Source: Hyphomicrobiales bacterium
Lineage (GTDB): Bacteria; Pseudomonadota; Alphaproteobacteria; Rhizobiales; Xanthobacteraceae
Direction: 5' to 3'
NCBI GenBank assembly: GCA_016210825.1
Contig: JACQTM010000126.1
Location: 1 to 5,548 of the forward strand
Length of the DNA: 5,548 nucleotides
Numbering within the stretch: the first letter of the stretch is position 1; each line of letters starts with the position of its first letter. This document shows positions 1-5,246 of the stretch, one piece after another. The notes under the pieces were generated by a model. The model had not been told where the DNA came from. It did no database searches and worked only from the letters and a program-made list of their open reading frames with translations. The translations under genes and the position numbers were made by a program.

Positions 1-1001
1 ATGCCCCGCAAGCCTTCGCCGGCAAGCGCAGCGCGTTGATCGGGGAAATCGAAGCGGCCGAGGTGGCGCGCCGTAAAGCTTCCGATCGGCTGGCGGCGGC
101 CGAGACTGTACTCAATGAGGCGGATCGCACGACGCGCGCGACGCTCGATACGCTCAGCGCAGCGCGCGAACAGGCCGCGCGCGGCGAGGAGCGCCTCGTG
201 GGCGCAAAGCGCAGGCTCGACGACATCAGGCGCGAAATCCGCGACATGCTTGAAGTGGATCCCGCCGAATTGGCAAAGCTCGCGGGGATCGAGGCCGGAT
301 CGGCGGTGCCGGACATCGAGACGATCGAAGCGGAACTCGAAAAGCTGCGCCGCGACCGCGAGCGCCTTGGCGCGGTCAACTTGCGCGCGGAAGAGGAGCT
401 GCGCGAGGTGGAGGTTCAGCACGAAACGCTCACCACCGAGCGCGACGACCTCGTCGAAGCGATCAAGCGATTGCGCCAGGGCATACTCAGTCTCAATCGC
501 GAGGCGCGCGAGCGCCTGCTCGCCTCCTTCGAGGTGGTGAATGGCCACTTCAAGAATTTGTTCAGTGAATTGTTCGGTGGCGGCAATGCGGAATTGCAGC
601 TCGTTGAGCACGATGACCCGCTGGAGGCGGGTCTCGAGATCATGGCCAAGCCTCCCGGAAAAAAACCAACGACCCTATCGCTGCTCTCAGGCGGCGAGCA
701 AGCGCTGACCGCGCTGGCGCTGATCTTCGCGGTGTTTCTCACCAATCCGGCGCCGATCTGCGTGCTCGACGAGGTGGACGCCCCGCTCGACGATCACAAC
801 GTCGAACGCTTTTGCGACCTGCTCGACGAGATGACGCGCTCCACCGACACGCGCTTCGTCATCATCACCCACAACCCGATCACCATGGCACGGATGAGCC
901 GCCTCTTTGGAGTGACCATGGCCGAGCGCGGCGTCTCGCAACTGGTCTCGGTGGACCTCGAAGGCGCGGTGAAGATCAAGGATGAGGTGGGGGCGGCGTA
1001 G
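1..1001 (+). CDS. smc: Chromosome segregation ATPase SMC, C-terminal part (5' end outside window)
   Basis: The reading frame is open from the left edge (first whole codon at base 3), so the gene starts upstream and only about 332 C-terminal residues are visible. SMC dimers form an ATP-driven clamp that, with ScpA and ScpB, compacts and segregates the chromosome. Bases 3 to about 540 encode a charged, heptad-like Glu/Arg/Ala/Leu-rich stretch, the returning coiled-coil arm, including the conserved 'RLGAVNLRA' segment near 361-390. The C-terminal ABC half follows: signature LSGGEQ at 684-701, Walker B 'PICVLDEVDAPLDD' from 753, and the switch histidine of 'ITHNP' at 870-872. Walker A would be in the missing N-terminus. 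All C-terminal motifs are intact and the gene ends normally in TAG. ATG- or TTG-initiated starts inside the window (for example TTG at 36) are not the true start. The assignment is secure; RecN or SbcC are less likely given the 'EVDAPLDD' Walker B. Confidence 0.96.
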   Translation, partial: APQAFAGKRSALIGEIEAAEVARRKASDRLAAAETVLNEADRTTRATLDTLSAAREQAARGEERLVGAKRRLDDIRREIRDMLEVDPAELAKLAGIEAGSAVPDIETIEAELEKLRRDRERLGAVNLRAEEELREVEVQHETLTTERDDLVEAIKRLRQGILSLNREARERLLASFEVVNGHFKNLFSELFGGGNAELQLVEHDDPLEAGLEIMAKPPGKKPTTLSLLSGGEQALTALALIFAVFLTNPAPICVLDEVDAPLDDHNVERFCDLLDEMTRSTDTRFVIITHNPITMARMSRLFGVTMAERGVSQLVSVDLEGAVKIKDEVGAA

Positions 1002-1012
1002 TCTTTACCCAC

Positions 1013-1028
1013 CCCCTTGTGGGAAGGG
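1013..1028. repeat. Partial copy of the C-rich/G-rich intergenic repeat after smc
   Basis: The bases 'CTTGTGGGAAGGG' (1016-1028) match, with one change, the reverse complement of 3838-3850 in the hairpin upstream of hisD. A short CCCAC/GTGGG pairing with a small loop is possible around 1009-1023. It sits 12 bp past the smc stop and may be a decayed repeat copy or part of the smc 3' end. No T-run follows, so a terminator call is not supported. Confidence 0.35.
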
Positions 1029-1047
1029 CTGACCGACGCAGATAAAT

Positions 1048-1197
1048 TTACGCGATCTGCGCAAGCTTGACTGGGTGCGAAGCGAAAGCGGGCGGGATCT
1101 TGTTGCGCTCGGCATCATATGTGTTGAGCGGAAGCGTCTTACGTACCGGCAACCTCACAAGCCGGATTTTAGATTTCAGGCTTTGCGCTTCACGCAT
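1048..1197 (-). CDS. Possible small protein or C-terminal gene remnant, 49 aa, unrecognised
   Basis: On the minus strand an ATG at 1197-1195 opens 49 codons ending in TAA at 1050-1048. The product is basic and Pro/Lys/Arg-containing ('SKIRLVRLPVRKTLPL' near the start, 'FASHPVKLAQIA' at the end), and GC3 looks moderately coding-like. The frame is closed by a stop about 11 codons upstream of the ATG, so it is either a genuine short protein or the tail of a damaged gene. No family is recognised and no strong Shine-Dalgarno is seen. It lies convergent to smc, about 46 bp past the smc stop. Low confidence. Confidence 0.25.
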   Translation of the reverse strand: MREAQSLKSKIRLVRLPVRKTLPLNTYDAERNKIPPAFASHPVKLAQIA

Positions 1198-1324
1198 TGG
1201 CGCAAGAAATTCTAGGGATGCAATATTTTAATTTACCCCCGATCATTCAATAAAATAGCAAAGTTCTATCTTTGTTCTTGTGTTGCCATATTTCAACAGC
1301 GATAATTTACCTCATTCAACGACG

Positions 1325-1679
1325 ATGTTGGCGGTTCCCGAATCACTGAAAAATCAGCCTGCTAGCAGGAAAGCCATTCACAAGCTTACAGGGGGTCCAA
1401 CCGAAGCCAAAGCCCGGTCAAAGGGTTTACGTCAAAACGGACGTTAAGGATGGGGCGTTCCCCACGGAAAAACTTGTAACTGTTTCAACCTCATCCGGTC
1501 CTGTTTCAGGATTTGCGAAGTCAGATTTCATTGTGCAAGGAAATGACGGTCAATATCTCGCGGCAGAAGTAAAAACCGTCTCGAACAGAACGTTGACGGT
1601 CAAGTTGTCCGGCTCATTTTTCACCACCACAGGACTGGCCGAAGTTCCAGATTCCATGGTGCTCAAAGCTGCCGGATGA
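1325..1679 (+). pseudogene. Start-less or frameshifted reading frame coupled to the dcd-like gene
   Basis: In the frame ending at TGA 1677-1679, 109 sense codons are open from 1350, but no ATG, and no GTG or TTG before 1533, is available. The translation looks protein-like and beta-rich: 'KPGQRVYVKTDVKDG', 'VSGFAKSDFIVQG' and 'AAEVKTVSNRTLTVKLSG'. The next frame carries an ATG at 1325 and is open back to 1259; it runs through 'MLAVPESLKNQPASRKAIHK' and stops near 1443. The two frames could be joined at a run of five G (1391-1395) by a one-base shift, which would give about 118 residues. Its stop overlaps the ATG of the downstream dcd-like gene (ATGA, 1676-1679), as expected for translationally coupled genes. 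It may be a real gene with an indel, a sequencing error, a frameshifting site, or a 5'-truncated remnant. No family recognised; the function is unknown. Confidence 0.45.
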
Positions 1680-2242
1680 TTCTGTCCCAAAAGGACATTC
1701 GTAAAGCGGTCAAGGCCGGTAAGATTCGATTCTCCCCAACACTCGAAGACAAACAATGGGGAGAAGCATCTATCGACTTGCGGCTAGGGCGGCAGTTCAC
1801 TCGCTATCGCAAAGACATCACTGGAATTACACTTTCTGTTGCCGAAGGTCTTGGTTCATTAGGCGACCTAAATCTTTGGATCACAGAAGATAGAGACTCT
1901 TTCGATCTTGATCCAGGCGAGCTCGTTCTCGCGCTCACCTATGAATCGATCACAATTCCCAATAACTTAATCGGTCTGGTCGAAGGTCGCAGCACATACG
2001 CGCGTGTTGGGTTGAGCATGCATCAAACAGCGCCATGGATTCAGCCTGGCTGGAGTGGCCCTATCGTTCTCGAAATTGCAAATCACGGCCAAATCCCGAT
2101 CAAACTTACCCCGTTAGTCGACCGGCCTTGCCAGCTTACTTTTTTGGAACTTAAGAGTGCAGTTCCCGCCGCGATTGCTTATGGGTCGCGAAAAACCGAT
2201 ACCTACAAAGACCAAAAACATCCACTCAGACATAATCGTTAG
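1676..2242 (+). CDS. dCTP deaminase / dUTPase-superfamily protein (Dcd-like)
   Basis: The 188-aa product matches the Dcd family in length (E. coli Dcd is 193 aa) and motif order. Dcd enzymes are cytosolic trimers that turn dCTP into dUTP plus ammonia; some relatives go on to dUMP. Visible are 'IDLRLG' (33-38), 'LDPGELVLALT' (78-88), 'GRSTYARVGL' (104-113) with Ser106 and Arg110, 'PGWSG' (124-128), and 'IVLEIAN' (130-136), whose Glu133 aligns with the catalytic Glu138 of E. coli. The tail 'TYKDQKHP' resembles the family's C-terminal lid. Positions corresponding to E. coli His125-Arg126 are Pro120-Trp121, so substrate choice may differ. The ATG overlaps the preceding frame's TGA and has no clear Shine-Dalgarno, which suggests translational coupling. 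Composition is AT-richer than hisD, consistent with acquired DNA; a housekeeping dcd probably exists elsewhere. The family call is firm, the exact reaction is not. Confidence 0.88.
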   Translation: MILSQKDIRKAVKAGKIRFSPTLEDKQWGEASIDLRLGRQFTRYRKDITGITLSVAEGLGSLGDLNLWITEDRDSFDLDPGELVLALTYESITIPNNLIGLVEGRSTYARVGLSMHQTAPWIQPGWSGPIVLEIANHGQIPIKLTPLVDRPCQLTFLELKSAVPAAIAYGSRKTDTYKDQKHPLRHNR

Positions 2243-2454
2243 CACGGGTTCTTGCTTGCCACATTCCTGTTTGGCTTTCGCAGCTTCGGCGGACTATCTT
2301 TCATAAGCTTATGTCCAACGATCCGCCCGCCACGCAATGCGGCTTCGAAATGACGATCCGCCCATTCTTTGCTGAACTGATCTTTTCTATTTTGATTATG
2401 GGAAGCCGATAGATGTCTGACACTGATCTTACCAGCAACATCCCCGCCAAACAT
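2239..2454 (-). CDS. Small basic hypothetical protein, 71 aa, antisense to the next gene's start
   Basis: The minus-strand ATG at 2454-2452 opens 71 codons ending in TAA at 2241-2239. From about residue 20 the product reads like a real small protein: 'NRKDQFSKEWADRHFEAALR' followed by a Lys/Arg/Pro-rich tail with 'GHKLMKDSPPKLRKP'. The pattern 'RxFEAALRG...KxMKDxPPK' resembles short, poorly characterised alphaproteobacterial proteins as I remember them. The first 14 codons lie opposite the start of the 2413 gene and look less natural, so the true start may be lost or further in, but no other ATG, GTG or TTG is available before the conserved-looking part. The stop overlaps the dcd-like gene's stop by a few bases (convergent). 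It fills the gap between its two plus-strand neighbours. Could be a decayed gene. Confidence 0.42.
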   Translation of the reverse strand: MFGGDVAGKISVRHLSASHNQNRKDQFSKEWADRHFEAALRGGRIVGHKLMKDSPPKLRKPNRNVASKNPC

Positions 2455-2988
2455 GCAGCCGGCATCGGGCTTGCAACAATGGCTTGGGCCGATTTTGAGT
2501 TCGATATTGACTATACAATTTGGGAACTACTTAGCACACAGCAAGCACTTGCCGCATGCGTGACTGCGCAAATGATTTCACCTATCCCCAAATTGAATGC
2601 CCTTCAATCGCTCGTCCGCTTATATCAATTCGGCGAAGAACTTGAAAACCGGATTTCTCAATTCAGCGGCAGCATTGGCGGACTCGTCGAAAGGCGAAAC
2701 CGAATTGTCCATGATAAGCGTATTTGGTACCCCGACACGGGAACGGTGAAGCGAATTCAGGTGACGGCAAAATCGCGTCTCACTTTGGGAGCTCAACCTG
2801 AGTCATTCGATGACTTAGCGGTATTTGCCAGCGACGTTGTCGGTGCGCACAACAAGTTCAATGAAATAATGGACGCTATTTTTGAGGCGTTGCACGTTTT
2901 TGCAAAGCTGCCCGAAGCACAGAAACCGCCACTTCCTCGAATAATCCGGCGTCAGACTTCCGCAACTCCAACCAACGAGACTAATTAA
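2413..2988 (+). CDS. HEPN-like helical protein of unknown function (R-x4-H motif)
   Basis: A 191-aa, mostly helical, soluble protein. Residues 17-40 ('GIGLATMAWADFEFDIDYTI...') form an amphipathic helix of the kind found at the start of small HEPN-fold proteins, and residues 91-100 hold 'LVERRNRIVH', where Arg95-Asn96 and His100 make an R-x4-H motif with the polar residue after Arg. That motif is the catalytic signature of HEPN ribonucleases, which act in toxin-antitoxin, CRISPR and abortive-infection systems. The C-terminus (about 165-191) is Pro/Arg-rich and probably disordered. The ATG has 'GGAAG' seven bases upstream. The gene starts 170 bp after the dcd-like gene, so it may have its own promoter. 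No antitoxin partner (for example an MNT-type nucleotidyltransferase) is adjacent. The fold assignment is inferred from one motif and helix pattern; many related proteins are simply annotated hypothetical. Confidence 0.8.
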   Translation: MSDTDLTSNIPAKHAAGIGLATMAWADFEFDIDYTIWELLSTQQALAACVTAQMISPIPKLNALQSLVRLYQFGEELENRISQFSGSIGGLVERRNRIVHDKRIWYPDTGTVKRIQVTAKSRLTLGAQPESFDDLAVFASDVVGAHNKFNEIMDAIFEALHVFAKLPEAQKPPLPRIIRRQTSATPTNETN

Positions 2989-3143
2989 CCTTTCGCCACG
3001 CCCTCGATCATCTCAGGCGTAATTTCAATTTTAATTTTGGGCGCGCCATCTCCTCCTACCTTCGCGGCCGGGGCGGCTTTGTCTGGGTCTAGTCCCAAGT
3101 GGTGTAAATGATATATAGGAATATAATCATATTTCCGCCCCAA
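2985..3143 (-). pseudogene. Truncated coding remnant, C-terminal about 52 residues, unrecognised
   Basis: The minus-strand frame ending in TAA at 2987-2985 translates to a natural-looking C-terminus: 'KYDYIPIYHLHHLGLDPDKA', an Ala/Lys/Gly linker, then 'PKIKIEITPEMIEGVAKG'. Going upstream the frame continues past about 3143 only into the translated structured repeat (3158 onward), and the first usable codon is TTG at 3143-3141, which has a GGAGGA touching it with no spacing. The simplest reading is a gene whose 5' end was replaced or cut off by the repeat block. It is convergent with the HEPN-like gene, the two stops overlapping by two bases. Family unknown. Confidence 0.32.
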
Positions 3144-3157
3144 TCCTCCATTAGCTC

Positions 3158-3552
3158 CGTCGTCATCCCGGTCCCATGAAGGGACGCGAACCGGTTGCTC
3201 CGTTTCGTGTGGATCGGGCGCGGCGCCTGCGCGCGTGGTTCGCAACCATGCGTCCGGGACGCCTTGGGTAGCCGTCCGACCCTACTACGGGGGTCTGCCT
3301 TTGATGGCTGGACGCGGGCCGGATGAACGCGGGCGAAAGCCCGCGGGATCAGGTGGAGCGAATGCTCCCCGTCCGGCCCCGGAAGCACGGCCCCGGGGCG
3401 AAAAATCGCCGCCATGGCGCGCCGGGAGGCGCGGCGGTTCTCGAAAGAGAGCCGCACACTTGAACTTGGTTGCGCCAATCGGCGCGCCATCCCCTCACTT
3501 TTTCGGTGAGGGGTAAGAAAATCAAAGCTCGGAGGCTGAAATGCCTCGCGAG
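3158..3552. repeat. Dense hairpin array; structured intergenic repeat or RNA-like element
   Basis: No credible protein is encoded here, but consecutive perfect or near-perfect stems are. Listed stems: GACGC/GCGTC 3183-3187/3250-3254 enclosing GGTTGC/GCAACC 3193-3198/3242-3247; GCGTC/GACGC 3250-3262; CGCGGGC-GAAA-GCCCGCG 3328-3345; GGAGC-GAAT-GCTCC 3355-3368; GCCCCGG/CCGGGGC 3376-3399; GGCGA-AAAA-TCGCC 3397-3410; CGCGCC-GGGA-GGCGCG 3418-3433; a 9-bp stem with GAAA loop and one G-T pair 3434-3455; GCGCC-AATC-GGCGC 3472-3485; CCCCTCAC/GTGAGGGG 3491-3513; and a 9-bp stem with one bulge 3528-3552. Several loops are tetraloops and two are GAAA, as in folded RNAs. It may be a dispersed intergenic repeat of Hyphomicrobiales genomes, or a transcribed structured RNA. 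Direction of any transcript is not known. Confidence 0.6.
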
Positions 3553-3619
3553 AACGATGGTGCATGGGTGCTTGGAATACGGAAGCGGACATACGCAATG
3601 CGCGAGCCATACTCTCAAC

Positions 3620-3736
3620 CGTCATGCCCGGGCTTGACCCGGGCATCCATGATGCGACTCGGCAATCGGTGGCCTTACGAAAAGTCTTTCGTGCTGAAAG
3701 GCCGCATGGATTGCCGGGTCAAGCCCGGCAATGACG
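3620..3736. repeat. REP-like palindromic element with paired inverted arms
   Basis: Two 32-base arms, 3620-3651 and 3705-3736, are inverted copies of each other (28 of 32 positions agree) around a 53-base spacer. Each arm is also a hairpin by itself: ATGCCCGGG-CTTGA-CCCGGGCAT at 3624-3646 and ATTGCCGGG-TCAAG-CCCGGCAAT at 3710-3732, nine perfect pairs each. All four differences between arms form two compensated base pairs, so both hairpins stay intact. This is the type of short palindromic repeat scattered between genes in Bradyrhizobium-like genomes; its six-frame translations give the well-known spurious 'GLDPAIH' and 'RVKPGND' strings. The function in those genomes is unsettled. Confidence 0.82.
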
Positions 3737-3837
3737 ATAAAGTGGATAGCTCGCCGCAGCGAAGCGACGGTGGGCGGGGTGGGGGTCCTTCTAAGGTTCC
3801 ACTGCACGATACCCACCCGGCTCGCTATCACTCGCCA

Positions 3838-3894
3838 CCCTCCCCACAAGAGCCTGCGCCCGGGCGCGCGCAAGCGCGGCCCGGGTGGGGAGGG
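3838..3894. repeat. G/C-rich extended hairpin upstream of hisD
   Basis: A perfect 10-bp outer stem, CCCTCCCCAC (3838-3847) with GTGGGGAGGG (3885-3894), encloses CGGGCGCGC (3861-3869), a GCAA loop (3870-3873) and GCGC-G-GCCCG (3874-3883, one bulged G). Just before it, a G-rich run (about 3769-3787) and a C-rich run (about 3811-3818) can pair as GGGTGGG/CCCACCC. Sequences of the form 'CCCTCCCC...AAG...GGGGAGGG' recur between genes in this bacterial group. The stem is followed by AAAAAG, not a T-run, so it is not a standard plus-strand terminator. It ends 56 bp before the hisD ATG and could influence hisD transcript ends or stability. Confidence 0.6.
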
Positions 3895-3950
3895 AAAAAG
3901 TCAGGACGGAGTCGGTTGACGTCAGGGCATCCGCAAGCCATTCACAAGTC

Positions 3951-5246
3951 ATGCCCATTCACCTCGACAGCAAAGCCACGGGCTTCGCCAAAAGCTTCGA
4001 TGCTTTCCTTGCCACCAAGCGCGAGGTTTCGGCCGATGTGGAAACGGCCGTGCGCGGCATCATCGCCGACGTCGTTGCACGCGGCGACAAGGCGCTGATC
4101 GAGCTCAGCAAAAAGTATGATCGAATCGATCTCGACAAGCTTGAATTGCGGGTTAGCGCCGATGAAATCGCCGCCGCGGCTAAGTCCTGTGATGCGGAGG
4201 CACTCAAGGCGCTTGAATTGGCGCGCGGTCGCATCGACGCATTTCATCGCCGCCAGAAACCGGCCGACGACCGCTTCACCGACGCGCTCGGTGTCGAGCT
4301 CGGCGCGCGCTGGACCGCGATCGAGGCGGTCGGCCTCTACGTGCCGGGTGGCACTGCGGCTTATCCATCTTCCGTGCTGATGAACGCGGTACCGGCGAAG
4401 GTCGCGGACGTGCCGCGCCTCGTCATGGCCGTGCCGGCGCCGGACGGCAAGCTCAATCCGCTCGTGCTCGCGGCGGCGAAGCTTGCCGGCGTCGATGAAA
4501 TTTATCGCGTCGGCGGCGCGCAAGCGGTCGCGGCATTGGCCTATGGCACGCAGACAATAAAGCCGGTCGCGAAGATCGTCGGTCCCGGAAATGCCTATGT
4601 CGCCGCCGCCAAGCGCCTCGTCTTCGGCAAGGTTGGCATCGATATGATCGCAGGACCCTCCGAAGTGCTGATCATCGCCGACAGCAACGCCAATCCCGAT
4701 TGGATCGCCGCCGATCTGCTAGCGCAAGCCGAGCACGACGCGGCGGCACAATCGATCCTCATCACCGATAACGCACCTGTGGCGGCCGCGGTCGAGAAGG
4801 CGGTGAGTGCGCGGCTCGCGAGCCTGCCGCGCGCGGCGATCGCTGGTGCGTCGTGGAAAGATTTCGGCGCGCTCATTCTCGTTGCCAAGCTCGACGAGGC
4901 GATCGCGCTGGCTGACGCCATCGCCCCCGAGCATCTCGAATTGATCGGCACGCAAGCGGAAAAGCTCGCGGAAAAAATCCGCAATGCGGGGGCGATCTTC
5001 ATCGGCGCGCATACCCCCGAGGCGATCGGCGACTATGTCGGCGGCACGAACCACGTGCTGCCAACGGCGCGCTCGGCGCGCTTCTCGTCGGGCTTGAGCG
5101 TCCTCGATTTCATGAAGCGGACATCCATCCTTAAGTGCGGCCCGGACCAACTGGCCGCGCTCGGTCCGGCGGCGATCGCGCTCGGCGAGGCTGAAGGCCT
5201 TAACGCGCATGCGCGCTCGGTTGCGATCCGCCTCAACCGCCGATGA
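3951..5246 (+). CDS. hisD: Histidinol dehydrogenase
   Basis: HisD catalyses the last two oxidations of histidine synthesis, L-histidinol to L-histidinal to L-histidine, with two NAD+ and a zinc ion, as a cytosolic homodimer. The 431-aa product is the usual length and keeps every key residue by motif: 'GLYVPGGTAAYPSSVLMN' (128-145), 'IVGPGNAYVAAAKR' (209-222), the family signature 'IDMIAGPSEVLIIAD' (230-244), zinc ligands Gln259 and His262 in 'LLAQAEHD', catalytic Glu327-His328 in 'APEHLE', zinc ligands Asp361 ('IGDYVGG') and His420 ('NAHARSV'). ATG 3951 is chosen because 'MPIHLDS' is a normal HisD N-terminus; an in-frame GTG at 3885 lies inside a repeat stem. No clear Shine-Dalgarno precedes the ATG. 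A TTGACG lies at 3916-3921, but no good -10 follows. Composition is GC-rich like smc. The stop overlaps the UPF0262 start. Confidence 0.98.
   Translation: MPIHLDSKATGFAKSFDAFLATKREVSADVETAVRGIIADVVARGDKALIELSKKYDRIDLDKLELRVSADEIAAAAKSCDAEALKALELARGRIDAFHRRQKPADDRFTDALGVELGARWTAIEAVGLYVPGGTAAYPSSVLMNAVPAKVADVPRLVMAVPAPDGKLNPLVLAAAKLAGVDEIYRVGGAQAVAALAYGTQTIKPVAKIVGPGNAYVAAAKRLVFGKVGIDMIAGPSEVLIIADSNANPDWIAADLLAQAEHDAAAQSILITDNAPVAAAVEKAVSARLASLPRAAIAGASWKDFGALILVAKLDEAIALADAIAPEHLELIGTQAEKLAEKIRNAGAIFIGAHTPEAIGDYVGGTNHVLPTARSARFSSGLSVLDFMKRTSILKCGPDQLAALGPAAIALGEAEGLNAHARSVAIRLNRR

Larger units (their letters stand above)
1010..3150. other. AT-richer accessory segment between smc and the hisD upstream repeats
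   Basis: Base composition drops after smc and recovers near the structured repeats before hisD. Counted rows give 27/60 GC at 1861-1920 and 31/60 at 2641-2700, against 39/60 at 4321-4380 in hisD. Genes here run on both strands, are short or damaged, and have no link to smc or hisD function. This is the usual picture of a small laterally acquired or decaying insertion. No integrase, transposase or tRNA is visible inside it, so the mobilising mechanism is unknown, and the edges given are approximate. Confidence 0.55.

Noticed and set aside
416..941. Minus-strand frames opposite smc
   Set aside because: They overlap conserved SMC ATPase motifs on the plus strand and have shadow-like Ser/Arg or His/Val-rich composition.
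2375..2412. Sigma-70 promoter for the HEPN-like gene (TTGCTG ... TATTTT)
   Set aside because: The spacing between the hexamers is only 13 bp, too short to support the call.
3491..3513. 8-bp hairpin as a rho-independent terminator
   Set aside because: The plus strand continues TAAGAAAA and the minus strand GATGGCG; neither has a T-run.
3235..3516. 93-codon plus-strand frame starting with GTG
   Set aside because: It lies wholly inside the hairpin array, is Arg/Gly/Pro-rich as expected for translated GC-rich palindromes, and has no ribosome site; a translation artefact of the repeat.
3089..3646. 185-codon minus-strand frame across the repeat block
   Set aside because: It begins in the REP-like arm with the classic artefactual 'MPGSSPGMT' string and runs through the hairpins; not a gene.
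3183..3894. CRISPR array
   Set aside because: The hairpins differ in sequence and spacing; there are no identical direct repeats with regular spacers and no cas genes.
3885..3950. Upstream GTG as hisD start, adding 22 residues
   Set aside because: The GTG is part of the GTGGGGAGGG repeat stem and the added residues do not fit HisD N-termini; ATG 3951 gives the normal 431 aa.
3541..4098. 185-codon plus-strand frame joining the repeats and the start of hisD
   Set aside because: It contains the REP translation 'RVKPGNDD' and then reads hisD out of frame.
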